From: a bacterium
Lineage (GTDB): Bacteria; Eremiobacterota; Eremiobacteria; Baltobacterales; Baltobacteraceae
DNA: 19,498 bases
Direction: 5' to 3'
Assembly (NCBI GenBank): GCA_021784715.1
Contig: JAJYHP010000189.1
Location: forward strand, 1 to 19,498
Of this stretch, positions 9,101-15,811 are shown one piece after another. The first letter of the stretch is position 1. Each line of letters begins with the position of its first letter. A program made the translations under genes and the position numbers. A model generated the notes under the pieces. It saw only the letters and a list, made by a program, of their open reading frames with translations. It was not told the DNA's origin and made no database searches.

Positions 9101-9710
9101 CTTCGAGTACCTGCGGCGCGAACGAGAGCGCGAGCTCCTCTTCAAACCACTCCGGATAGCGGAAGCGAATCTCGGCGTCGAAGCCGTCGGCGACGCGGAT
9201 CATCTCTTTGCGGCGAAGGCCGCCTTGCTCGGCGGAAGCGTAGCGGCGTCGGATGCGTTCTTTCTGCGTAGCGAGACATTCGATGAAGCGCTCGAACGTG
9301 CCGTCCATCGCGCGCTGGAGCGCCTCTTTGAGGTTCTTTCCCACCCGCGGCGCGAGCCCGGTCGTCGAGACCGAGATCCGCACCGGGCCGGCCTTGGCAA
9401 TCGCCGCCATCGCGACGAATCCATAGCGGGGCTGATCGATGCAGCAGAGCAGAAATCGATGGCGGTCGGCATACTCACGCAATCGTGCGGAGAGGCGCTC
9501 GTCCTGCGGGGTCGAGATCACGAAGAATGCATCGCACACGTCGCTCTCGACAACCGATGACGGATCGGTGAGCCAGAGGAGATCGGCACCGCTTTCCTCC
9601 AACGCCGCTGCCTTCTCGATCGCTTCGCGGTCGTCGCGTGCGCCGATAACGACGCAACGTCGCCCTTTGAGGTTCAGGCTCACCGGATAGAACGGGATGA
9701 CGGGTTTCAT
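9093..9710 (-). CDS. Met8/SirC/CysG-N-like protein (precorrin-2 dehydrogenase family) with altered nucleotide motif
   Basis: This 205-residue protein follows the precorrin-2 dehydrogenase/sirohydrochlorin ferrochelatase plan: N-terminal FYPVSLNLKGRRCVVIG, a middle FFVISTPQDERLSARLREYADRHRFLLCCID (about 62-92), and AGPVRISVSTTGLAPRVGKNLKEAL (107-131), matching the family's GP(L/V)xIxxSTxGxSP..A..L region. Asp92 lines up by eye with the conserved catalytic aspartate of Met8p/CysG. The usual glycine-rich GGGxVAxRK motif is replaced by GARDDREAIEK (23-33), so NAD binding may be weakened or changed. No other siroheme gene is nearby. The family normally ends siroheme synthesis by oxidising precorrin-2 and inserting iron. 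Its start overlaps the nadE stop as TGATG, and its end overlaps cinA by 8 bases, so it is co-expressed with NAD genes. It could be a genuine siroheme enzyme or a repurposed member. Confidence 0.72.
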   Translation of the reverse strand: MKPVIPFYPVSLNLKGRRCVVIGARDDREAIEKAAALEESGADLLWLTDPSSVVESDVCDAFFVISTPQDERLSARLREYADRHRFLLCCIDQPRYGFVAMAAIAKAGPVRISVSTTGLAPRVGKNLKEALQRAMDGTFERFIECLATQKERIRRRYASAEQGGLRRKEMIRVADGFDAEIRFRYPEWFEEELALSFAPQVLEDE

Positions 9711-10561
9711 CAGTAATCGACCGGCCGCAGATAGAACTCATTAATTGCCGTATTGGTCAACATCGCCGTCGTCGGAAGATGACGCTTCCAATGAGTGCTT
9801 TCCACGCGCCGTCGCACGAGCGTTACCTCGGCGGGATCGAATCCGCGTGCGATCAGTTGATCGTCGCGATAGCCCAGCAACATCGAGGAAAGAATCGCAT
9901 CGGCGCGTGGATAGCGAATGCCGAGGTCGCCCTCGTCGGTCTGGTTTGCTTCTAGATCGGCGCTCGGCGCCTTCTCGATCAACGGCGACGGAACGCCGAG
10001 GTAGCGCGCGAGTTCCCAAACCTGTGTCTTGAAGAGATCGCCAAGAGGATTGATCGGCGGCGTATCGTCGGCATGCCACGTAAAATATCCGAGGAGGCGT
10101 TCGGTCTTATTTCCGGTGCCGATCGGCAATGCGGAGTGTTTCGCCGATCGATCGAAGAGGACGAGCATCCGCGTGCGCGCAAGGACGTTTCCGCGACGCC
10201 GTGCATCGGCATCGGGTTCGAATTGAAGATAGCCGTCGACCGCAGCGCTGATATCGACGGTATGACCGACCGCTCCGAGCGCATCGATCACCAACTGCGC
10301 GTCGTGAAGGCTCGCGGGGCTCGATAATCGATATGGCATGCGAATGAGATGCACGTTCTCCGGCCCCAGAGCGCGCGCGCAAAGATAAGCGGTTACCGCC
10401 GAGTCAACGCCGCCGGAGAGGCCGACGACGGCATGGCGAATGCCGCGGCGCCCGATGCATTCATCGCGCAGAAAAGCAACGAGCCAACGCGCCGCCAGCT
10501 CGGGATCGATCTTCGGCGTCGCATAGGGGTTGCGCGGCGGCGACTCAATAACCGGAAGCAT
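9710..10561 (-). CDS. nadE: NAD+ synthetase (ammonia-type catalytic subunit)
   Basis: This 283-residue protein carries the PP-loop LSGGVDSAVTAYL (SGGVDS at 49-54), GTGNKTERLLGYFTWHADD, INPLGDLFKTQVWELARYLGVP and PSADLEANQTDEGDLGIRY, which together identify NadE. NadE adenylates nicotinate adenine dinucleotide and amidates it to NAD. It lacks a fused glutaminase domain, as in the ammonia-dependent short form. I start it at ATG 10561 (MLPVIESPPRNPY); the open frame runs 48 residues further, but that sequence reads as an alternative frame of the preceding gene. The chosen start overlaps the preceding glutaminase gene by 17 bases, so the two products are probably made together. The neighbouring nitrilase-fold protein is the obvious candidate to supply ammonia from glutamine. 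Confidence 0.94.
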   Translation of the reverse strand: MLPVIESPPRNPYATPKIDPELAARWLVAFLRDECIGRRGIRHAVVGLSGGVDSAVTAYLCARALGPENVHLIRMPYRLSSPASLHDAQLVIDALGAVGHTVDISAAVDGYLQFEPDADARRRGNVLARTRMLVLFDRSAKHSALPIGTGNKTERLLGYFTWHADDTPPINPLGDLFKTQVWELARYLGVPSPLIEKAPSADLEANQTDEGDLGIRYPRADAILSSMLLGYRDDQLIARGFDPAEVTLVRRRVESTHWKRHLPTTAMLTNTAINEFYLRPVDY

Positions 10562-11471
10562 CGCTGCGCCCTCGCAACCACGGCAATTCCTCGTCGGCGA
10601 GTAGATCGGGCAGCACCGCGCGAAGATCGCCGAGCAGCGGGAGATTCGCGCGCGCGATCTCGACGTCGTCGAGAAAGAGTTCGGCGCGAACGATGCACGC
10701 ATCATCGGCCTCGGCGCGGACGAGCGTCGTTCCGTCGGGACCGATCGCGCACGACGAACCGGTCATCCCTTTTCCACCCTCAAAACCCGCCAGCCCGGCA
10801 TAAAGAATAAAACACCCATGCTCCATCGCGATGCCTCGCAACAGCTCGCGCCACCGCGTCACGGAGAGCAACTCCCCGTCGCCCTCGATTCCACGGCCCG
10901 GCGCCGCACTGGGCACGACGATCGAGCGGGCGCCCTTGAGCGCGGCGATCGTCGGCACCATCGAATGCCAGACATCCTCGCAGATCAGCAGCGCCGTCCT
11001 GCCCAGCAACGGCGAGTCGAAGGCCTGCACGCGATTGCCGCGAGAGAGAAAACGCTCCTCGTCGAAGACACCGTAGGTCGGAAGAAAGAGTTTTCGGTGG
11101 ACGTGGAGGATGCGCGTCTCCCGTTCGTCGAGCGCCAACCATAGCGCGCTGTTATAGTACGAGCCGTTATCGACTTCGTAGAAGCCGGCGACGATCTCCA
11201 CCGGTCGCATCCCTGCGACATCGCGCCACAACGACGAGAGCTCGTGCCCGAAGCGCTCCGCGCTACGCGCCGATTCATAGACCGCCCCTTCGAGAAAATA
11301 GCCCGTCAGCGCCGCCTCGGGCAATACGACGAGCTGCGGCGGGGCGTCGAGCGCGGCGAGTTGCGCGAAAACCGCTCGCAAAGCCGCGAGATTATCTCTA
11401 TAGGCACCCTTGCGCGGCTTACTCTGAACGAGAGCTATACGCGCCGGAGCCGCCTGACTATCGCTCTGCAC
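10545..11471 (-). CDS. Nitrilase-superfamily amidohydrolase, probable glutaminase partner of NadE
   Basis: This carbon-nitrogen hydrolase has the Glu-Lys-Cys triad: Glu52 (VVLPEAALTGY), Lys127 (HRKLFLPTYGVFDEERF) and Cys164 (LLICEDVWHS), numbered from GTG 11471, giving 308 residues. The sequence around the lysine and after it (LPTYGVFDEERF) is the pattern I associate with the glutaminase domain of fused, glutamine-dependent NAD synthetases, more than with general amidases. It is encoded directly before nadE with a 17-base overlap. The start is uncertain: GTG 11471 overlaps the preceding flavoprotein stop by 14 bases and has no clear ribosome site, while an ATG at 11564 would add 31 basic, Pro-rich residues inside the neighbouring gene. 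The likely role is glutamine hydrolysis delivering ammonia to NadE; an independent amidase remains possible. Confidence 0.82.
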   Translation of the reverse strand: MQSDSQAAPARIALVQSKPRKGAYRDNLAALRAVFAQLAALDAPPQLVVLPEAALTGYFLEGAVYESARSAERFGHELSSLWRDVAGMRPVEIVAGFYEVDNGSYYNSALWLALDERETRILHVHRKLFLPTYGVFDEERFLSRGNRVQAFDSPLLGRTALLICEDVWHSMVPTIAALKGARSIVVPSAAPGRGIEGDGELLSVTRWRELLRGIAMEHGCFILYAGLAGFEGGKGMTGSSCAIGPDGTTLVRAEADDACIVRAELFLDDVEIARANLPLLGDLRAVLPDLLADEELPWLRGRSDASGY

Positions 11472-12861
11472 CGACGGCGCTCGCACCGATTTTCTCGGCG
11501 CATTCTTCGGCGGGGTAGGTCCAAATCTCGGCGAGGGTCGGGTGCAGATGCGGAATTTTCGCAAATCGATCGACGGTCGCGTCGAAGTGCATCGCGACGA
11601 TGACTTCGTGAATCAATTCCGATGCCTCCGGGCCGATGCACGCCGCTCCGAGAATGCGGCCGTCGTCGGGATCGGCGAGCATTTTTACGAAACCGTCGGT
11701 CTTTCCGAGGCACATCGCTTTACCGTGTTCGGCAAATGCATATCGCCCCACAACATACGGCGTGCCGGCGCGTTGCAGTTCTTTCTCCGATGCCCCTGCG
11801 ACGGCGATCTGCGGTTCGGTGAAGATCGTGTGCGAGCGCTGCAGGCGATAGTCGGCGCGCTCGTCCCCGCCGGAGAGCGCGTTGCGCGCCGCGATCTCCC
11901 CTTGGTAGATCGCCACGTGCACCAAGAGAAACTCGCCGGTGACATCGCCGACGGCGAAAATGCGCGGATTGCTCGTCCGCATCGCGGCGTCGATTTCGAT
12001 ACCGGTAACTGCATGTGCGGCGACCCCGGCGCGCTCGAGATCGAGCCCGCCGAGGTTCGGCACGCGTCCCAAACAATAAAAAATCTCTTCTGCGTCGACG
12101 TCGAGTGCGATGCCGTCGCGCTCTAGGCGCAGGATCTTTCGGCCGCGTTCTTTGCGCACCGACTGCATGCGCGAGCGTACGTGGACGGCGATGCCTTCGT
12201 TCCGAAATGATTCTGTCAGCGTCTCGCCGATATCGGTATCTGCGCCCGAGAGCAGATGTTCGCCGCGAATGACCACCTGCGTTCGCGCTCCCATTCGCGA
12301 AAGAAACTGCCCGAGTTCGCAGCCCACGTAGCCGCCGCCGAGAACGATCGCCGACTCCGGCACCCGTTCCGTCTCCAACAACGCGTCGCTGTCGAGAAAA
12401 CCGGTTTCGACGAGTCCGGGAAGGACGGGCGGTGCGACGTTGCTTCCGGTTGCGATTACGAATGCGTCTGCCTCGAGGATTTCCTCCCCGACGACGATTT
12501 CGCGTTCGCCGATAAAGCGGGCTTGGCCGCGATGGAGCGGGAACCGCTCGATGCCGTCGATGCGATCCGCTGCAAACTCGCCGACGAGCGCGCGCTTACG
12601 GGCCGCTATGTACGGCATGTCGATCCGCGGCTCTCCGGTGGTAATGCCGAGCGCCACCGCCGTCCGAATCGCCTGGACGCGATCGCTGCTCGCGAGTAAG
12701 GCTTTGCTGGGCATGCATCCCCGCAGAATGCAGAGCCCGCCGAGTGGGCCGCGATCGACGATGCCGACCTGCGCCCCGAGTTCGCGCGCGGTTCGCGCCG
12801 CAGCGTACCCGCCGCTCCCTGCGCCGATCACCACGAGATCGTAGTGCGTTCGGCGGCTCAT
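11458..12861 (-). CDS. Pyridine-nucleotide disulfide oxidoreductase, dihydrolipoamide-dehydrogenase-like
   Basis: This 467-residue class I flavoprotein disulfide reductase has an FAD-binding GAGSGG at 13-18, a redox-active disulfide Cys44/Cys49 in GGLCILRGCMPSK, an NAD(P)-binding GGGYVGCELGQFL (175-187), a second FAD contact IFAVGDVTG (301-309), and a C-terminal dimer domain with the active-site pair His440 and Glu445 in HLHPTLAE. Everything needed for a dihydrolipoamide-dehydrogenase-type reaction is present. There is no N-terminal metal-binding domain and no C-terminal vicinal Cys pair, so mercuric reductase is unlikely. No 2-oxoacid dehydrogenase genes are close by, so the substrate could be lipoyl protein, glutathione-like disulfide, or another low-molecular thiol. 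The start overlaps glpX as ATGA, with AGGAG directly against the ATG. Confidence 0.88.
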   Translation of the reverse strand: MSRRTHYDLVVIGAGSGGYAAARTARELGAQVGIVDRGPLGGLCILRGCMPSKALLASSDRVQAIRTAVALGITTGEPRIDMPYIAARKRALVGEFAADRIDGIERFPLHRGQARFIGEREIVVGEEILEADAFVIATGSNVAPPVLPGLVETGFLDSDALLETERVPESAIVLGGGYVGCELGQFLSRMGARTQVVIRGEHLLSGADTDIGETLTESFRNEGIAVHVRSRMQSVRKERGRKILRLERDGIALDVDAEEIFYCLGRVPNLGGLDLERAGVAAHAVTGIEIDAAMRTSNPRIFAVGDVTGEFLLVHVAIYQGEIAARNALSGGDERADYRLQRSHTIFTEPQIAVAGASEKELQRAGTPYVVGRYAFAEHGKAMCLGKTDGFVKMLADPDDGRILGAACIGPEASELIHEVIVAMHFDATVDRFAKIPHLHPTLAEIWTYPAEECAEKIGASAVGAER

Positions 12862-13823
12862 CTCCTAGTGCCGAGATGGTGTGTGGTCGAAACGAAGCGA
12901 ACGGTTCCACCGGCCTGCACGAGAATGGAGCGCGTGCGAGCGCGATTTTCGTAGAAGCGTACTCCGTGCACGAGATCGCCGTCGGTAATACCGGTCGCGC
13001 AGAAGAGCACCTCGTCGCTCTTGACGAGATCGTCGATAGCGAGCACGCGATCGAGATCGCCGAAGCCCATCGCCTGCGCGCGCGCCGCTTCCTGCGGGTT
13101 ACGCGGCTTCAACCGTCCCATGAAATTCCCGCCGAGGCATTTGATCGCCGCCGCAGCGAGGACGCCCTCCGGCGCACCACCCGTTCCCATCGCTACATGG
13201 ACACCGGTCGTATCGATTGCGGTTGCGATGCAGGCATCGACGTCGCCGTCGGAGATCAGCTTGATGCGCGCCCCCGCCGATCGCACCTGTTCGATGAGAT
13301 CGCCGTGGCGGGGTCGATCGAGGATCACCACGCAGATGTCGCCGACCGGTTTTTCGAGCGCGCGCGCGACGGCAGCGAGATTCTCGCGGACCGAGGCATC
13401 GATATGTACGTGCGGCGCAGCCTTCGGGCCGACGGCGAGTTTCTCCATGTAGGAATCGGGAGCGTGCAAGAGTCCCCCGCGCGGCGCGATCGCCATGACC
13501 GCGATGGAGTTCGGCAAACCGTTTGCAACGAGGTTGGTTCCCTCGACCGGATCGACTGCAATATCGACGGCGGGGCCGCCGCAGCCGACCTCTTCGCCGA
13601 TGAAGAGCATCGGTGCTTCGTCGCGCTCGCCTTCGCCGATAACGATCCGACCGCTAATCTCCATCTCGCCGAGCGCCGCGCGCATCGCTTCAACGGCCGC
13701 GCCGTCGGCGATATCGCGCTCGCCGCGGCCCATCCAATGCGAAGCAGCGAGCGCCGCGCGCTCGGTTACGGTAACGAAATCAAGCGAGGGCTTCATACGC
13801 TCCTGCGTGGTTACATCGTTCAT
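12858..13823 (-). CDS. glpX: Class II fructose-1,6-bisphosphatase (GlpX)
   Basis: This 321-residue protein hydrolyses fructose-1,6-bisphosphate to fructose-6-phosphate in gluconeogenesis, or also sedoheptulose bisphosphate in some lineages. Metal and substrate residues of the GlpX type are visible: GRGERDIADGAAVEAMR (32-48), VIGEGERDEAPML (61-73), DPVEGTN (91-97, with Asp91 and Glu94) and GTGGAPEGVLAAAA (213-226, Glu219). Length is typical. Two ATG starts are plausible. The first, at 13823, has GAGG very close by; the second, at 13796 (MKPSLDFVTVTERAALAA), has AGGAG three bases upstream and fits the usual family beginning better, so the true protein may be nine residues shorter. It is the first gene of the minus-strand run and faces the glycosyltransferase operon across a short divergent gap, so the promoter for the whole run is expected there. 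Confidence 0.93.
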   Translation of the reverse strand: MNDVTTQERMKPSLDFVTVTERAALAASHWMGRGERDIADGAAVEAMRAALGEMEISGRIVIGEGERDEAPMLFIGEEVGCGGPAVDIAVDPVEGTNLVANGLPNSIAVMAIAPRGGLLHAPDSYMEKLAVGPKAAPHVHIDASVRENLAAVARALEKPVGDICVVILDRPRHGDLIEQVRSAGARIKLISDGDVDACIATAIDTTGVHVAMGTGGAPEGVLAAAAIKCLGGNFMGRLKPRNPQEAARAQAMGFGDLDRVLAIDDLVKSDEVLFCATGITDGDLVHGVRFYENRARTRSILVQAGGTVRFVSTTHHLGTRR

Positions 13824-13872
13824 CGCCTCAGGCTACAAGGGAAGCGGTGCGAATCCTTTAACTCCCCCCGGC
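13824..13872. promoter_or_regulatory. Divergent intergenic region between glpX and the glycosyltransferase operon
   Basis: This 49-base gap separates two operons facing away from each other, so both probably have promoters here or overlapping the adjacent coding ends. The only AT-richer stretch is around 13853-13861 (AATCCTTTAAC). I cannot point to a convincing -35/-10 pair on either strand or to an operator palindrome. The regulatory assignment rests on gene layout. Confidence 0.4.
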
Positions 13873-15387
13873 GTGTCCGAACGTCACGCCAACGCCGTAT
13901 CGCCCCCCGGCTATTCCACCCAGCGCACCCTCGAAGGAGGCATTCCTGCTCTCCTCGTCGTGACGCTCGCAGGGCTCACCCTCGGCTTCTTCCTCTGGGA
14001 GAGCTGGGCAGCGCCGAACCTGAGCCCGTTCCTCGACGAGTGCGCCTTCTTCGCGCTCCCGCTGCTCGGGGCGATCGCCGCGATCGCGAGCTGGCTGGAG
14101 TATGCGCGCTACTTTAGCGCCCGTGCCGGGGTAACGTATGCGAAATCGCTCCGCCACGATGCCATAACGTGGGCGCCGTTCCTGTTGCTCTGGGCCACCT
14201 ATGTCGTTCCACCGAACCTGGCGACCGGTTCGCGGATGCTCGTCCTTGCGGCGATGCTCTTTGCGACGCTCAAAGTGCTCATCGCCGCGCGCTTCAATCA
14301 GACCGTGCGCGAGGTATTGCTCGATTTCGTCGCCACGCGCGCAGCGATTATCGTCATCGCCGAACTCGCCGCAGTGATCATCGGACAGCGGCCGGGGCAG
14401 CACGTCAGCGAGTCCTCGCAACTGCTCCTCGCGGTCTGGGGGCGATGGGATGCCGTCCATTACCTCAACATCGCGACGCGCGGCTATCAGGGGACCGAGA
14501 TGGCGTTTTTCCCGCTCTATCCCATGATGATCCGCGCGCTGGGCGTGCTGGTCGGCAATCATCTCGTCGCCGGCCTGCTGATCTCCAACGCGTGCTTTTT
14601 CTTCGCCCTTCTCTTTCTCTACAAATTGCTCGAACGCGAATACGATCGCACCGTTGCGCGGCGCGCGATATTTTATGTCTCGATCTTTCCGTCGGCGGTC
14701 TTCTTCTCGGCGGTCTACACCGAGTCGCTCTTCTTCATGCTCACCGTTGCGACGTTCTTCTATTTGCGTCGTCGCCGCTGGCTCGTCGCCGGCGCAATCG
14801 GCTTTTTCGCCGCGATGACGCGCGTCGAGGGCATTCTCCTGATCGTGCCTTTTGCGTTGGAGTGGTACGCCGCCTATCGGCCGCGCCTCGTCGAAAACCT
14901 ACGCGCGCTGCTCCCGGCGGCGTTGATCGGCTGCGGGCTCGCACTCTATATGGCTTACCTGTGGGTGGTCACCGGCGATCCGCTCTTCTTTTCGCATGTC
15001 CAAGCGCACTGGAACCGCCACCTCGCGCCGCCATGGGTCAGCGTCGCCAATTCCGTCCTTGCCATCGCGCACGCGCACTCCGGCGCCGCAGTTGCGAACC
15101 AGGCGCTCGAACTGAGTTTTACTGCGCTCATGGTCGGGGTGCTGCTGTTCGGATGGAAGCGTCTGCGCCCGTCGTACATCGCCTATATGGCGCTCTCGGT
15201 GCTCATCCCGATGTCCACCTCGAGCCTCATGAGCATGCCGCGCTTTGCCCTCGTGCTCTTTCCGCTCTTTGCGATTCTCGCCCGCTGGGGCGATCGTCCG
15301 TGGGTCAACAATCTTATTCTCGCGTTTTCGCTCCCGCTCTTAGGGCTTTTCACCGTTCTCTTCGCCGATTGGTATTGGGTTGCATAG
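13873..15387 (+). CDS. PIG-V-like GT-C mannosyltransferase (multi-pass membrane protein)
   Basis: This integral membrane protein of about 504 residues has roughly ten hydrophobic spans and the PIG-V/Mannosyltr2 signature. WGRWDAVHYLNIATRGY at 189-205 contains Asp193, the expected acidic residue of the first outer loop, followed by MAFFPLYPMM at 210-219. FPSAVFFSAVYTESLFFML and MTRVEGILLIVPF further on also fit this family. GT-C enzymes use polyprenyl-phosphate sugars as donors and act on the outer face of the membrane. The start is uncertain: GTG 13873 is the first in-frame start clear of glpX but lacks a ribosome site; the open frame itself extends back inside glpX antisense. The stop overlaps the GtrA gene by 8 bases. 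The acceptor (lipid, protein or polysaccharide) is unknown. Confidence 0.82.
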   Translation: MSERHANAVSPPGYSTQRTLEGGIPALLVVTLAGLTLGFFLWESWAAPNLSPFLDECAFFALPLLGAIAAIASWLEYARYFSARAGVTYAKSLRHDAITWAPFLLLWATYVVPPNLATGSRMLVLAAMLFATLKVLIAARFNQTVREVLLDFVATRAAIIVIAELAAVIIGQRPGQHVSESSQLLLAVWGRWDAVHYLNIATRGYQGTEMAFFPLYPMMIRALGVLVGNHLVAGLLISNACFFFALLFLYKLLEREYDRTVARRAIFYVSIFPSAVFFSAVYTESLFFMLTVATFFYLRRRRWLVAGAIGFFAAMTRVEGILLIVPFALEWYAAYRPRLVENLRALLPAALIGCGLALYMAYLWVVTGDPLFFSHVQAHWNRHLAPPWVSVANSVLAIAHAHSGAAVANQALELSFTALMVGVLLFGWKRLRPSYIAYMALSVLIPMSTSSLMSMPRFALVLFPLFAILARWGDRPWVNNLILAFSLPLLGLFTVLFADWYWVA

Positions 15388-15811
15388 TATCGTTCACAAT
15401 GTCGCAAAGCGCCGCGGCGTTCGCCAATTCACGAAATTTGCGATCGTCGGGCTCTCCGGCACGATCCTCAATTTCGTGCTGTTTACCATCCTCCAGCGTC
15501 TCGTTCCCAACCACGACCAAGCCCTGCCGTACGCAATCATCTATTCGATTGCGTTCATGGCCGGCGGCGTCTCGAACTACTATCTCAACCGACGCTGGAC
15601 GTTCCGTTCCGACGCCAACGCGGTGCGCGAGGGGGTGCAATTCCTTACCGTTTCCGCGCTCGCGCTGCTCGTCGGCCTTGGCGTCGCCCCGCTCACCAAG
15701 CCGTTCTTCGGCAACCACTACGGGCATCGCACCTGGCTCGTCGGTACAATCGCGGGAATCTTCGTGAACTTCTTCGTCAATAAATACTGGACGTTCCGGC
15801 ACACGCGGTGA
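15380..15811 (+). CDS. GtrA-family membrane protein
   Basis: This 143-residue protein has four predicted membrane spans and the GtrA pattern: FTKFAIVGLSGTILNFVLF near the N-terminus, SNYYLNRRWTF in the middle, and FVNFFVNKYWTF at the C-terminus. The paired N-x-x-W-T-F motifs are typical of the family. GtrA-like proteins are thought to move polyprenyl-phosphate-linked sugars across the membrane, or to help the partner transferase. It begins at TTG 15380, the only in-frame start available before the first span, overlapping the mannosyltransferase end by 8 bases. It ends as GTGA with the next glycosyltransferase start. Being placed between two GT-C enzymes supports supply of a lipid-linked sugar to one or both. 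Confidence 0.88.
   Translation: MHSIVHNVAKRRGVRQFTKFAIVGLSGTILNFVLFTILQRLVPNHDQALPYAIIYSIAFMAGGVSNYYLNRRWTFRSDANAVREGVQFLTVSALALLVGLGVAPLTKPFFGNHYGHRTWLVGTIAGIFVNFFVNKYWTFRHTR

Noticed and set aside
10562..10705. Extended N-terminus of NAD synthetase
   Set aside because: The 48 extra residues lie fully within the glutaminase gene and look like out-of-frame sequence; NadE normally begins near ATG 10561.
11458..12861. Mercuric reductase
   Set aside because: There is no N-terminal heavy-metal domain, no C-terminal vicinal cysteine pair and no mer neighbours.
12744..14117. Long plus-strand open frame (457 codons) opposite glpX
   Set aside because: It lies antisense to glpX and the end of the flavoprotein gene, is Arg- and Asp-rich without any domain pattern, and both opposite genes are unmistakable.
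14169..15767. Plus-strand open frame of 532 codons in a different frame of the glycosyltransferase and GtrA genes
   Set aside because: It is Arg/Ala-rich, crosses two genes, and lacks the hydrophobic spans seen in the correct frames.
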